A DNA stretch of 64,000 nt from Thermasporomyces sp040195635 (GTDB lineage Bacteria; Actinomycetota; Actinomycetes; Propionibacteriales; Actinopolymorphaceae), in NCBI RefSeq assembly GCF_040195635.1, contig NZ_JBEFTX010000002.1, positions 62,001 through 126,000 on the forward strand. Direction: 5' to 3'. The notes beneath the pieces were generated by a model. It saw nothing but the letters and a program-made list of their open reading frames with translations, searched no databases and was not told the origin of the DNA. Below are positions 34,645 through 43,536 of the stretch, one piece after another; position 1 is the first letter of the stretch, and each line of letters opens with the position of its first letter. Both the position numbers and the translations under genes were made by a program.

Positions 34645-35439
34645 ATGGTGCACGTGATCCACGCGGATGCGGTGACGAAGACCTTCAACGTCGGCAAGCA
34701 GGCCCTGACCGCGGTCGATGACGTGACGTTCGCGGTCGAGCCGGGTGAGTTCGTCTCCATCATCGGCCCGTCTGGATGCGGCAAGTCGACGATGCTGAAA
34801 CTCATCGCCGACATCTACCAACCCACGAGCGGACAGCTGTCGGTCAACGGACGGTCACCTCGCGAGGCGCGGCTGGGGCGTGAGCTCGGGATGGTGTTCC
34901 AGGACCCGGCGCTCTTCCCGTGGCGGAACGTGCTCGACAACGTGTCGCTGCCCCTCGAGATCGCCGGCAGGCTGAACGAAGAGTCACGCCGACAGAGTGT
35001 GGAACTGCTGCACCTCGTCGGCCTGGGCGATTTCCTCGAAGCCAGCCCTGACCAACTCTCCGGTGGCATGAGACAGCGAGTCGCCATCGCACGCGCGCTC
35101 GTCCTCGAGCCCAGACTCTTCCTGCTGGACGAACCTTTCGGCGCACTCGACGAGATCACCCGCAAGCGGATGAACCTCGAACTGCTGAGGATCTGGACGC
35201 AGGCACACACGTCGGCTCTGCTGATCACGCACAGCTTGTCAGAAGCTGTCTTCCTCTCCGACCGCGTCCTCGTGATGTCACCGCGCCCAGGCACCATCAC
35301 CGACGATGTACGCATCGACCTGCCGCGACCACGGCAGATCGAGATGTATCGCGAGCAACGCTTCTTCGCGCTCGAGACGCGGATCAGCGACGCGTTGCAC
35401 CTGACCGCCGGCAGCCCAGAGGTGACGTATGGCCGATGA
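34645..35439 (+). CDS. ABC transporter ATPase (SsuB/TauB type)
   Basis: A 264-residue nucleotide-binding subunit. Walker A GPSGCGKST at 41-49, Q-loop VFQDPALFPW at about 84-93, signature LSGGMRQRVAIARAL at 138-152, Walker B LFLLDEPFGALDE at 158-170, H-loop LLITHSLSEAVFLSD. The closest relatives by motif are the nitrate/sulfonate/taurine importers. It lies 41 bp after the binding-protein gene and overlaps the following permease start by 11 bp. It energises import through the two membrane subunits. Confidence 0.93.
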   Translation: MVHVIHADAVTKTFNVGKQALTAVDDVTFAVEPGEFVSIIGPSGCGKSTMLKLIADIYQPTSGQLSVNGRSPREARLGRELGMVFQDPALFPWRNVLDNVSLPLEIAGRLNEESRRQSVELLHLVGLGDFLEASPDQLSGGMRQRVAIARALVLEPRLFLLDEPFGALDEITRKRMNLELLRIWTQAHTSALLITHSLSEAVFLSDRVLVMSPRPGTITDDVRIDLPRPRQIEMYREQRFFALETRISDALHLTAGSPEVTYGR

Positions 35440-36274
35440 CCCGGCAGGTCCGATCTCGACAGCAGCCGCCGAACGAGCTGCCCGATCGGACGGTCCGAGG
35501 CTCGCCGGCGGACTCGGGAGTCCTGTCACCCGGGCCGCGGCGATCACAGTGGGCGCACTTCTCGGGTGGCAGTTCATCGGAGCCCCCGTGTTCGAGTTCC
35601 TGCCCGCACCATCGGAGATCGTGCAGGTGGTGGTCGATCGTGCCGCGTCACTCTGGTCGGCGACGGTGAGCACCGGATCGGTCGCCGTCCTCGGCTTCGT
35701 CATCGGTTGCACGCTGGCGATCATCCTGGCGCTCGTGTCGCTGGTGCATCCGTCAGTCGAACACGCCGTCCTTCGTCTGGGACTGGCACTGTACGCAGTG
35801 CCCCTCATCGTTGTCGCGCCGATCTTCGTGCTCTGGTTGGGGGTGGGTAGTACCCGTCCGCGAGTCGCGCTGAGTGCCCTTGCCGTGTTCTTCGGTGTGC
35901 TCGTCAACGCGATCCGCGGGCTCCGGGCGGTTGATCGCAACCGAGTCGAGTTTCTGCGAGTCGTGTCGGCGAGTCCGCTGCAGACCTTGCGATATCTTCG
36001 CGTCCCGTCAGCCCTTCCGTACCTCATCAACGGCTTCAAGGTCGCGGCACCGGCCGCTGTCTTCGGGGCGGTCGTCGGTGAGTGGGTAGGTGCCAACGAG
36101 GGACTCGGCGTCGTCCTGCTGTACTCGCTGTTCCAGTATCAGGTCGACATTCTCTGGACCGCCATGATCCTGACGACGGTGGTGGCGCTGGCCGGCTACG
36201 GAATCTTCGGACTGGCGGAGAAGGTCCTCATTCCCTGGCACGAGTCGGTCAAGACCTCCCGACTGGAGTCGTAG
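35429..36274 (+). CDS. ABC transporter permease (NMT1-type importer, subunit 1)
   Basis: A 281-residue BPD_transp_1 permease with about six membrane helices (for example VSTGSVAVLGFVIGCTLAII, LALYAVPLIVVAPIFVLWLG). The cytoplasmic coupling loop is the EAA-like RVVSASPLQTLRYLRVPSAL. The start overlaps the ATPase stop by 11 bp. About 35 N-terminal residues are polar (DDPAGPISTAAAERAARSD), longer than typical. It pairs with the second permease 64 bp downstream to form a heterodimeric channel. Confidence 0.92.
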   Translation: MADDPAGPISTAAAERAARSDGPRLAGGLGSPVTRAAAITVGALLGWQFIGAPVFEFLPAPSEIVQVVVDRAASLWSATVSTGSVAVLGFVIGCTLAIILALVSLVHPSVEHAVLRLGLALYAVPLIVVAPIFVLWLGVGSTRPRVALSALAVFFGVLVNAIRGLRAVDRNRVEFLRVVSASPLQTLRYLRVPSALPYLINGFKVAAPAAVFGAVVGEWVGANEGLGVVLLYSLFQYQVDILWTAMILTTVVALAGYGIFGLAEKVLIPWHESVKTSRLES

Positions 36275-36338
36275 ACGTGGCAGCGAAGCGCCGCTCCGCC
36301 ACCCGGGCGACGACCCTCGCCTCCGGCAGGAGCGGGTG

Positions 36339-37154
36339 ATGGCCCAGACCGTCGGCTCGCCTGAACGGTCCAGGACGAGCTGGTCGCCCACGAAGCTGGT
36401 CGCGAGGGGGATCAGTCTCTTCATCATCGCGTTGGTAGTGGGGTTCTGGGAGGCAGCGGTTCACCTCCTGGACGTGGGGGAGTTCATCCTTCCCGCGCCG
36501 TCAGTCATCGCCGCGGCGGTCATTCATGAGATGCCCACTCTCGGAAGCGCGTTACTGGCCACCTTGATGGAGGCGATCGGTGGGTTCGTCCTCGCGATTC
36601 TCGTGGCGGCCCTGTTGGCAATCGGCGTGCAGCGCTCGCGGACGTTCGAACTGAGTCTGCTGCCTTGGGTGATGGCGCTACAGGCGGTACCCATCGTGGC
36701 TGTCACGCCCATCATCGCGCTCATCGTGGGCAGGAACACCTTCACCGCCCTTCTGGTAGCGGGGATGATCTCGTTCTTCCCGATCATGGTGAACATGATT
36801 CGGGGTCTCCGTTCGGTGACGGACGAGGGCAGGGAGTTGATGCACGTTCTGGCCGCGTCCGAACGTCAGGTGCTGTGGAAGCTCCGATTGCCGGCATCCC
36901 TGCCGTTCGTCTTCGTCGGGCTGCGTGTCGGCGTCAGTGTCGTCGTCCCCGGTGCGATGATCGCCGAGTGGCTGACCGCCTCGCAGGGCCTCGGGCAGTA
37001 CATCATCAACGAGAGCGTCCGATTTCGTTCCGACAACGTGTGGGCCGGCATCCTCGTGGCAACTCTTGCCAGTGTGCTGCTCTTCTCCGTCGTCACCTAC
37101 ATGGAGAGGCGAGTTGTCCGTTGGCGCCGGGTCGACGAGGGTGAGGACATGTGA
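36339..37154 (+). CDS. ABC transporter permease (NMT1-type importer, subunit 2)
   Basis: A 271-residue permease homologous to the preceding one, again about six helices. The EAA-loop reads HVLAASERQVLWKLRLPASL. MIAEWLTASQGLGQYIINES in the last third is typical of SsuC/TauC. The ATG at 36339 has AGGAG about 8 nt upstream; the GTG just before it is less well placed. The presence of two different permeases and one ATPase means the transporter is a 1:1 permease heterodimer with an ATPase homodimer. It is followed 87 bp later by the first amidohydrolase, consistent with one transcript. Confidence 0.92.
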   Translation: MAQTVGSPERSRTSWSPTKLVARGISLFIIALVVGFWEAAVHLLDVGEFILPAPSVIAAAVIHEMPTLGSALLATLMEAIGGFVLAILVAALLAIGVQRSRTFELSLLPWVMALQAVPIVAVTPIIALIVGRNTFTALLVAGMISFFPIMVNMIRGLRSVTDEGRELMHVLAASERQVLWKLRLPASLPFVFVGLRVGVSVVVPGAMIAEWLTASQGLGQYIINESVRFRSDNVWAGILVATLASVLLFSVVTYMERRVVRWRRVDEGEDM

Positions 37155-37241
37155 GGTGGCGTCGGGCTGACGCGTCATCGAGGGATCAACCACGAGGGCG
37201 CGGCTTCTCGTTCTCGTACGTTTTCCGTGGAAGAGGTTGAC

Positions 37242-38768
37242 ATGACCGAGGCACAGTCCCATTCCCACCAGTCGGAGTCTCCGCCAGTGCAGTCCCGTCC
37301 GATCGCGCCGCTGGACCTTCTCCTCACGGATGCCACCGCTGTCCTCGGTGGAACGGGCGAGTTCTGGGACCTCGACGGCGACCAGTACCACGTCGTCGAC
37401 GGACGCGCGATCGGCATCCGCGACGGCCGGATCGCCTGGATCGGTCCCACCAGCGAGGCGCGCCACCTGACGAGCCGACGGACGCTCGACGCGCGCGGCA
37501 AGATGGCCGTCCCGGGACTGGTCAACACGCACAACCACCTGTTCCAGAACCTCGTCAAGGGTCTGGGCGACGAGATGTATCTCCTGCCGTGGGTCGAGGC
37601 GATCATCCTCACCACGAGCGAGGAGATGAGACCCGAGGATGTCTACACGGCCGCGCTGCTCGGTTGCGTCGAAGCGCTCAAGAGTGGGTGCACGTCGTTG
37701 CTGGACTTCATGTTCGGACTGCCCGACCCGGAATATCACCGAGCGGTGCTGCGTGCCTTCCGCGACAGCGGACTGCGTGGGTTCCTCGGTCGTGCCATCC
37801 GCGATCTCAATCCCGACAGTGGCTATCGCGATCCGTGGTACCTCCCGCTGGACGAGGTCTTCGACCAGATGCGCGAGCTCGCGGCCGAGTTCCCCAGCGA
37901 GCTCCCTGTTCCGAGTGTGTTTCCGGCCCCGGGAACGGTCCGGACGGTCACCACGCAGGGCTTGGTGCGCATCGCCGAGTACGCGGATGCCGAGGGCGCC
38001 CAGATCACCATCCACATGGGGGAGTACGTCGAGGAGCGGGACCTGGCGATCGATCGCTGGGGGATGAACGCGTTCGCGAAGTGCGAGGAGATCGGATTCC
38101 TGAGTCCCCGCGTCGTGGCCGCACACTGCGTGCAGGTAGACGAGGCCGAGATGGAGATCATGGCCAGGACGGGGGTGCAGGTTTCGTACAACCCGGTGAG
38201 CAACTGCTACCTGGGCAACGGCATCGCACCGGTCGTCCGGATGCTCGAGCATGGCATCGACGTGAGCCTGGCGACCGACGGCGGCGCGTGCGGGAACACC
38301 CAGGACATGCTCGAGGCGCTACGCTTCGGCGCCGTGTTGGCGAAGACCCAACAGCGTGACCCGCGCGCCCTGAATGCCCGCGACATGCTGCGTCTGGCGA
38401 CCATGGGAGGGGCGAAGGCACTCGGACTGTCTGAGCATCTGGGCGCACTCGAGGTCGGACGGCACGCCGATCTGTTTCTCCTCGACCAATGGCACGTGAA
38501 GACAGTGCCTGTGCACGACCCCATCTCGAGCATCGTGTACGGCGCGACGCAGGCCAACGTGGACACGGTGCTTGTCAATGGCGAGATCGTGATCCAGGAT
38601 GGCGTGTCCACCAGGGTGGATGAGGGATCGCTCATGCGCGAAGCGCAGGCCCGAGCCGACGAGGTGTCGCGCAGGGCAGGGACACGACGCCTCACGCAGG
38701 GGAGGCGGTTCACTCCCTTTGGTGCGGACCAGCGAGGCGATAGCCAGGGGAGACGTGATGCGTTCTGA
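37242..38768 (+). CDS. Amidohydrolase, ATZ/TRZ-deaminase family (first of two)
   Basis: A 508-residue metal-dependent TIM-barrel hydrolase. Metal ligands are His97/His99 (VNTHNHLFQ), His258 (TIHMGEY), His295 (AAHCVQV) and Asp346 (LATDGGACGNTQD). This is the cytosine-deaminase/ATZ-TRZ subgroup, whose members deaminate or dechlorinate N-heterocycles: 8-oxoguanine deaminase, S-adenosylhomocysteine deaminase, hydroxyatrazine hydrolases. At 508 residues it is longer than the usual 440-470, with an extended N-terminal beta domain (about 1-85). GAAGAGG precedes the ATG 37242. Its end overlaps the GntR gene by 11 bp. Together with the importer it probably attacks the imported compound first. The substrate is unknown. 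Confidence 0.9.
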   Translation: MTEAQSHSHQSESPPVQSRPIAPLDLLLTDATAVLGGTGEFWDLDGDQYHVVDGRAIGIRDGRIAWIGPTSEARHLTSRRTLDARGKMAVPGLVNTHNHLFQNLVKGLGDEMYLLPWVEAIILTTSEEMRPEDVYTAALLGCVEALKSGCTSLLDFMFGLPDPEYHRAVLRAFRDSGLRGFLGRAIRDLNPDSGYRDPWYLPLDEVFDQMRELAAEFPSELPVPSVFPAPGTVRTVTTQGLVRIAEYADAEGAQITIHMGEYVEERDLAIDRWGMNAFAKCEEIGFLSPRVVAAHCVQVDEAEMEIMARTGVQVSYNPVSNCYLGNGIAPVVRMLEHGIDVSLATDGGACGNTQDMLEALRFGAVLAKTQQRDPRALNARDMLRLATMGGAKALGLSEHLGALEVGRHADLFLLDQWHVKTVPVHDPISSIVYGATQANVDTVLVNGEIVIQDGVSTRVDEGSLMREAQARADEVSRRAGTRRLTQGRRFTPFGADQRGDSQGRRDAF

Positions 38769-39519
38769 AGAGCCACGTGCACGGTTCCATCCGGTCGTGA
38801 ACTCCCGGGCGCATGAGGAGGTCGTCGACCAGATCACTCATGCGATCCGCGCTGGCTACTTCGCACCCGGCGACAGCCTTCCCTACCTGGACGAACTCGC
38901 CCTGAGCATGGGCGTCAGCAAACCGACCGTGGGTGAGGCGCTGAAGGTTCTGTCGCAGGCGAAGGTGATCGAGACCCGACGTGGGGCGACTGGGGGCGTG
39001 ATTGTCATCAGCGACATCATTCCGGTCGACGTCCTGGGGTTGACGGCGAATCGGTGGGACCTCACGCCGGCCGAACTCGTCGAGGCTCGCCGTCCGATCG
39101 AACTCGAGTTGGCTCGACTGGCCGGCCTCCGTGCGACTCAGCATGACTTCGATTTGCTCGAGGATTCGCTCGCACGCATGGAAGGAATGAGAACGAAGAA
39201 ACGAGTCGGGAAGCACGGCTGGACGCATTACGACCACCGCTTTCACTACTTCATCGGTCGAAGTGCGCGGAGCGAAGCTCTTGCCGGATACCAGCACCAG
39301 ATTCTCGAACAGCTCGTCATCCAGTTCGGCGACTACGTCACACGGATCGAGAGCCGCGAAGCCGTGCTGGATCTGCACAGGGAGTTGCTGGACGCCCTGA
39401 TCACCAGGGACATCGACATCATCGAGAAGGCGGTCAACGACCACCTCGAGCCGCTCGAACGCTTCGTGGTCGGCATGCGACAGCCGCGGTCCGGGCGGAC
39501 AAAACGCTCTGCGGGCTGA
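38758..39519 (+). CDS. GntR-family transcriptional regulator (FCD subfamily)
   Basis: A 253-residue repressor. The winged helix-turn-helix occupies about 18-82 (VVDQITHAIRAGYFAPGDSL, then DELALSMGVSKPTVGEALKV). A helical FCD effector domain of about 100-245 follows, with acidic and His residues that usually bind a metal and a carboxylate ligand (ELVEARRPIELELARLAGLR, HYDHRFHYFIGRS, DLHRELLDALITRD). AGGGGAG lies about 6 nt before the ATG, which overlaps the end of the amidohydrolase gene. The perfect palindrome 100 bp downstream of its stop, over the promoter of the second amidohydrolase, is the obvious binding site. It is inferred to release DNA when the pathway substrate or an intermediate is present. 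Confidence 0.92.
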   Translation: MRSEEPRARFHPVVNSRAHEEVVDQITHAIRAGYFAPGDSLPYLDELALSMGVSKPTVGEALKVLSQAKVIETRRGATGGVIVISDIIPVDVLGLTANRWDLTPAELVEARRPIELELARLAGLRATQHDFDLLEDSLARMEGMRTKKRVGKHGWTHYDHRFHYFIGRSARSEALAGYQHQILEQLVIQFGDYVTRIESREAVLDLHRELLDALITRDIDIIEKAVNDHLEPLERFVVGMRQPRSGRTKRSAG

Positions 39520-39620
39520 TCACGGTCCTTCGCATTCGGGGCCCATACCGTTGGCCTGACTGCTCAGAGATTGTCCGGATTGCTCCATAGGTCGGGCCCA
39601 CCAAAAACGGCTCGTACCCA

Positions 39621-39635
39621 CCATGCATTGCATGG
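39621..39635. promoter_or_regulatory. Perfect 15-bp palindrome, candidate GntR operator
   Basis: CCATGCA-T-TGCATGG is an exact 7-1-7 inverted repeat in the gap between the GntR gene and the second amidohydrolase gene. It covers the -35 box of the downstream promoter, so a bound GntR dimer would block transcription. Confidence 0.55.
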
Positions 39636-39663
39636 GAGTCTTATCGGCAGATAAAATAATATC
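39628..39663 (+). promoter_or_regulatory. Leaderless-type promoter of the second amidohydrolase operon
   Basis: TTGCAT (39628-39633), 18 bp, TAAAAT (39652-39657), then only 6 bp to the GTG start at 39664. The transcript would start at or within a base or two of the start codon, and no ribosome site exists upstream, so translation should be leaderless. The surrounding 39640-39665 stretch is the most AT-rich part of the island. Confidence 0.55.
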
Positions 39664-41037
39664 GTGATCTTTGACAATTGTGTGGTCGTCACGATGGATC
39701 CGCGACGGCGGATTCTGCGGGACGGCGCGATCGCAGTGGTCGGGTCCTCGATCGTGGCGGTTGGTGACCGCGTGACGGTGCGAGCGCAGTACCCCGACGA
39801 GCCGGTCAAGGATCTGAGGGGTTGGCTGGTGATGCCTGGGCTCGTCGACGGGCACGTTCACCTGCCCCAGGCACTTCTTCGCGGATCGGCCGACGAGCTC
39901 CCACTCCACCAGTGGATGGCCTCGCGGATCTTCGTCCTCGAAGGCAACTTCACACCTGCGGACGCAAAGGTGTCCGCCCGGCTGGCCATCGTGGAGATGC
40001 TCAAGGCAGGGACGACCACCTTCCTGGAGACGCTGGTGCTCGGCCGGCACGCGCTGGGCGAACTTGCCGACGTCGTCGCCGAGACCGGAATGCGGGCGGT
40101 TCTGCCACGCGCCGTTGGAGACGGCGGGGGTTACCTCGATGAGGCGCCGCTGCACGAAGGGCTACGGGAGCCGCCGGACATCGCGATGGAGGAGGCCGTC
40201 GCCGTAGCCGATCAGTGGAAGGATTCCGAACAGATCAAGATCTGGTTGGGTCCGCGCTCGACCGGCGGATGCCCCGAGCCCCTGCTCCGCGAGGTCGTCG
40301 AGACCGCTCGGTCACGCGGCATGGGCATCTGCCAGCACTACGCGATGACCGACCGGGAGCTGGCTTATCTGAGGAACAACTTCGACGCCACGCCGGGGGA
40401 GTATCTGCACCGAGTTGGCCTCGTGGGCGCGGACGTCGTTCTGGCACACTGCAGCGGCCTGCCCCCGGAGGAGATCCCCGCTCTGGTGGGCACTGGTACC
40501 AGCGTGGTCCACTGCCCCACCGGGCCCGCGAAGATGGGCAGCGGGATCACGCCAGTTCGTGAGCTCGTCGACGCGGGCGTCAACGTCGCGCTGGGGACGG
40601 ATGCGAACGCCGCTAACAACGGTGCCGATCTCATTCGGGACTTCAAGTGGGTCTCCTATCTCCAGAAGCTCCGTCACCACGACCCCACCGTGGTTCCGGG
40701 CGAGGCCGTGCTCGAGATGGCCACCCTCGGTGGCGCACGCGCCCTGTCCATGGGCCATCTGATCGGTTCCATCGAGGTGGGAAAGCGAGCGGACTTCATC
40801 GTGCTACGCACGGACGCCCCCCACTGGACGCCCGCGGACTACCCCGTCTCCAACCTCGTCTACTCAGCGACTGGTGCCGACGTGGACACGGTAGTCATCA
40901 ACGGAGACATCGTGATGGAAGGCCGTCACCTGCTTCACATCGATGAGGAAGAAGTGCTCCGCGACGCGGCCGAGCACTCCCGGAACCTGTACGAGCGGAC
41001 CGGGCTCGAGGTCCGCACACTTTGGCCGATGGAGTGA
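39664..41037 (+). CDS. Amidohydrolase, ATZ/TRZ-deaminase family (second)
   Basis: A 457-residue metal-dependent hydrolase of the same superfamily as the one at 37.2 kb but clearly different in sequence. Metal ligands are His64/His66 (VDGHVHLPQ), His225 (ICQHYAM), His262 (LAHCSGL) and Asp313 (LGTDANAANNG). The metal-site order fits guanine/cytosine/S-adenosylhomocysteine-deaminase-like enzymes. The GTG start is set by the leaderless promoter 6 bp upstream. Twenty-three bp after its stop begins the creatininase-family gene. Two related but distinct amidohydrolases in one island suggest successive deamination or ring-opening steps on one scaffold, or two isomeric substrates. Confidence 0.9.
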   Translation: MIFDNCVVVTMDPRRRILRDGAIAVVGSSIVAVGDRVTVRAQYPDEPVKDLRGWLVMPGLVDGHVHLPQALLRGSADELPLHQWMASRIFVLEGNFTPADAKVSARLAIVEMLKAGTTTFLETLVLGRHALGELADVVAETGMRAVLPRAVGDGGGYLDEAPLHEGLREPPDIAMEEAVAVADQWKDSEQIKIWLGPRSTGGCPEPLLREVVETARSRGMGICQHYAMTDRELAYLRNNFDATPGEYLHRVGLVGADVVLAHCSGLPPEEIPALVGTGTSVVHCPTGPAKMGSGITPVRELVDAGVNVALGTDANAANNGADLIRDFKWVSYLQKLRHHDPTVVPGEAVLEMATLGGARALSMGHLIGSIEVGKRADFIVLRTDAPHWTPADYPVSNLVYSATGADVDTVVINGDIVMEGRHLLHIDEEEVLRDAAEHSRNLYERTGLEVRTLWPME

Positions 41038-41060
41038 GGCCCAGTGTGGGGAAGAACACC

Positions 41061-41882
41061 ATGAACCTTCATGGGCCGATCCCGAAGGAAAGATACCTGC
41101 CGTACCTGACGACGACCGATATCGAGGGGTTGCCCAAAGCCGACGCCGCGGTGATTCTGCCGGTGGCCTCCATCGAGCAGCATGGACCGCACCTGCCGAT
41201 CGTCAGCGACACGCTGATCGGCCAGGTCCTGCTCGGCCGAGCGCTCGAGCGCGCACCGCAGAACGCACGCCTGTGGGTGCTGCCGCCCCTGGTCTACGGC
41301 AAGAGCAACGAGCACAGGGCGTTTCCCGGAACATTCACGCTCTCGGCGTCCACGCTCTCCGCCGTCATCCACGACATCGCGGACGGGGTGGCGAGGAGCG
41401 GCTTTCGACGGCTCGTGCTCCTCAACAGTCACGGTGGAAATCCCGGTGTTCTCAGTCACGTTGCCCGCGATGTGCGGGAGAAGACCGGACTGATGGTGTT
41501 TCCCCTGACGGTCTTTCTCATGGGTCTTCCCGACGAAGAACACGATGACGACGAAGCCCGATGGGGAACCCATGCGGGTGAGTGGGAGACATCCCTCTTG
41601 CTCCATCTCGCGCCGGAACTGGTCCGGGCAGAGCGGACGGAGTCGCTGGGACAACTCCCCAAGATGGCCGACGGAATCGAGCACCTGACCCTGCGAGGAC
41701 CGGTCACCTTCGCCTGGCTTTCGCAGGACGTCTCGACCACCGGTGTCATGGGCGACCCACGCAAGTCCACAGCGGAGCGTGGCCGCGGAACGGCCGACCT
41801 GATCGTCGAGAAGCTCACCGCGGTCCTGTGCGAGATGGCGCGGTTCCAGATGCCCATCCCGGCGGGGAGTGATCAGTCGTGA
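41061..41882 (+). CDS. Creatininase-family amidohydrolase
   Basis: A 273-residue binuclear-metal hydrolase. Family ligands are visible: Glu39 and His41 (VASIEQHGPHLPI), Asp50 (SDT), the SHGGNPG loop at 123-129 and the Glu in HAGEWETS at 171-178. Relatives include creatininase (opens the creatinine lactam), FAPy-deformylases of flavin/F420 synthesis and mycofactocin protease MftE. All act on small cyclic or peptide amides. The ATG at 41061 has GGGGAAG 6 nt upstream. Its stop overlaps the next start by 4 bp (GTGA). In this island, opening of a lactam or removal of a formyl group is the natural inference. Confidence 0.9.
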   Translation: MNLHGPIPKERYLPYLTTTDIEGLPKADAAVILPVASIEQHGPHLPIVSDTLIGQVLLGRALERAPQNARLWVLPPLVYGKSNEHRAFPGTFTLSASTLSAVIHDIADGVARSGFRRLVLLNSHGGNPGVLSHVARDVREKTGLMVFPLTVFLMGLPDEEHDDDEARWGTHAGEWETSLLLHLAPELVRAERTESLGQLPKMADGIEHLTLRGPVTFAWLSQDVSTTGVMGDPRKSTAERGRGTADLIVEKLTAVLCEMARFQMPIPAGSDQS

Positions 41883-43474
41883 CCGCTGGCCCGCTTGACG
41901 TCCTGCTCGAGGGCGGCGTCGTGGTCGACGGCACCGGACAGCCCCGGTTCAGCGCCGATGTCGGAATCCAGGGTGACGTGATCGCCTATGTCGGAACAGA
42001 CGAAGGCGTTGCCGCCAGGACCACTGTCGACGTGTCGGGTCAGGTCGTCGCTCCCGGCATCATCGACATCCACACGCATTCCGACTTCACCATGCTCGAG
42101 GAGCGCCACGGCAGGTCGGCTCTGCGGCAGGGCGTGACGACCGAGGTCGTCGGCAACTGCGGCCAGTCCTACGCTCCCATCAGTGACCTCAACGCCGATG
42201 GCCTGACCCAGCGCTCCCTTGCCTGGCAGCCAGGCGTACGGGTGGACTGGCAGAACGTCGACCAGTATCTGCAACGTGTGCGTGAAGGTACCGGCACCAA
42301 CTGCTACTACCTCGTCGGGCATGCCGCCATCCGCAGTGCGGTGATGGGGTTCGACGATCGTCCCGCGCGCTCGGAGGAAGTCAGGGCGATGGTCGGGTTC
42401 GCCGAGCAGGCTCTCGACCATGGAGCACGCGGTCTTTCGTTCGGGCTGGAATACCCGCCCACCCGCCGTGCTGACGTGAGTGAGCTGTCCGCACTCGCGA
42501 CGGTCGTTGGACGCCACGATGCCTTCCTCGGTTGCCACATGCGCAACCGGGACGAGCACTACGAGCAGTCCACGGCGGAGATTCTTCGCGCCTGTCGCGA
42601 TGCCCAGGCGACACTGCAACTCTCGCATCTCATGGCGAAGCCTGGCCACGCTCCAGGTGCGACCGAGCGGGTCCTCGATCAGCTACAGGAGGCACGTCGA
42701 GCCGGTCTCGACGTCGAGGCGGACATGATTCCCTTCGACACCGGACCGGGCTTGGCCACGGCGTTTCTGCCTGGCTGGGCTCTCGAGGGCGGGGCTACGG
42801 GCACGCTGCGACGGCTGAGGGATCCGAAGCTGCGAGCCCGGATCCACGACGACAACGACCGGTACTGGAGGTTCGCGGCGACCGGCGCCTGGGACCGGGT
42901 GACCCTGGCCTACTCCAGCGCCCATCCGGAGTGGGTCGGCCAGAGTCTCGACGTCCTTGGCCAAAGGCTGGGCACCGACGCGTACGACGCCCTGCTGCAG
43001 TTGTTCGAGGACGAAGGCGAGGGCATGGGCCGTGTCACCGTCAACGGACGCCTGTTCAGCGAGCAGCACGTGCGCGACTGCATGACCCATCCGCTCTTCA
43101 CGATCGGATCGGATGGCTGGCGGGGCACCAGGGACGGCGGGCCGGGCGAAGTCGCCCATCACCCCAACTGTTGGGGCTGGGTTCCCCTCGTGCTCGGTCA
43201 CTACGTCCGCGAGGAAGGTGTTCTCTCCCTCGAGCAGGCGATCGCCAAGATGACGGGACGGTCAGCCGAACGTCTGGGCCTCGAACGCCGAGGACTCGTC
43301 CGAACGTCCTATGCCGCCGATCTGGTGGTCTTCGACGCGGACGCGGTCTCGACCGACTCGAGTTACCGAACTCCCGCCCGCAATCCACGGGGAATCTCGG
43401 CCGTCTACGTCAACGGTCAGCACGCGGTCGCGCATGGCGAGGTCACCGGGGCCATGGCCGGCCGGGTGTTGTAG
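41879..43474 (+). CDS. N-acyl-D-amino-acid deacylase/D-aminoacylase family amidohydrolase
   Basis: A 531-residue metal-dependent amidohydrolase of the D-aminoacylase group. Family motifs are IDIHTHSDF (His65, His67, Asp69), VVGNCGQS (metal-bridging Cys region at 92-97), LGCHMRNRDEHYEQ, LSHLMAK and IGSDGWRG with the catalytic Asp. Such enzymes remove the acyl group from N-acyl-D-amino acids; some act on N-acyl ureas or dihydropyrimidine-like compounds. The GTG start overlaps the creatininase stop (GTGA), so the two are translated together. The predicted end products are a carboxylic acid and an amino compound. Confidence 0.88.
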   Translation: MTAGPLDVLLEGGVVVDGTGQPRFSADVGIQGDVIAYVGTDEGVAARTTVDVSGQVVAPGIIDIHTHSDFTMLEERHGRSALRQGVTTEVVGNCGQSYAPISDLNADGLTQRSLAWQPGVRVDWQNVDQYLQRVREGTGTNCYYLVGHAAIRSAVMGFDDRPARSEEVRAMVGFAEQALDHGARGLSFGLEYPPTRRADVSELSALATVVGRHDAFLGCHMRNRDEHYEQSTAEILRACRDAQATLQLSHLMAKPGHAPGATERVLDQLQEARRAGLDVEADMIPFDTGPGLATAFLPGWALEGGATGTLRRLRDPKLRARIHDDNDRYWRFAATGAWDRVTLAYSSAHPEWVGQSLDVLGQRLGTDAYDALLQLFEDEGEGMGRVTVNGRLFSEQHVRDCMTHPLFTIGSDGWRGTRDGGPGEVAHHPNCWGWVPLVLGHYVREEGVLSLEQAIAKMTGRSAERLGLERRGLVRTSYAADLVVFDADAVSTDSSYRTPARNPRGISAVYVNGQHAVAHGEVTGAMAGRVL

Positions 43475-43536
43475 GTGGGTCGTCCGCGCCTGCCAGTGAG
43501 CCGGTGTGGATCGTGCAGGGATGGGGAGGCCGGCCC

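Noticed and set aside
36678..38252. A 524-codon minus-strand open frame
   Set aside because: It lies entirely antisense to the permease and first amidohydrolase genes, which have clear motifs. Its protein is His/Arg/Asp-rich without any family pattern, as expected from antisense of GC-rich genes.
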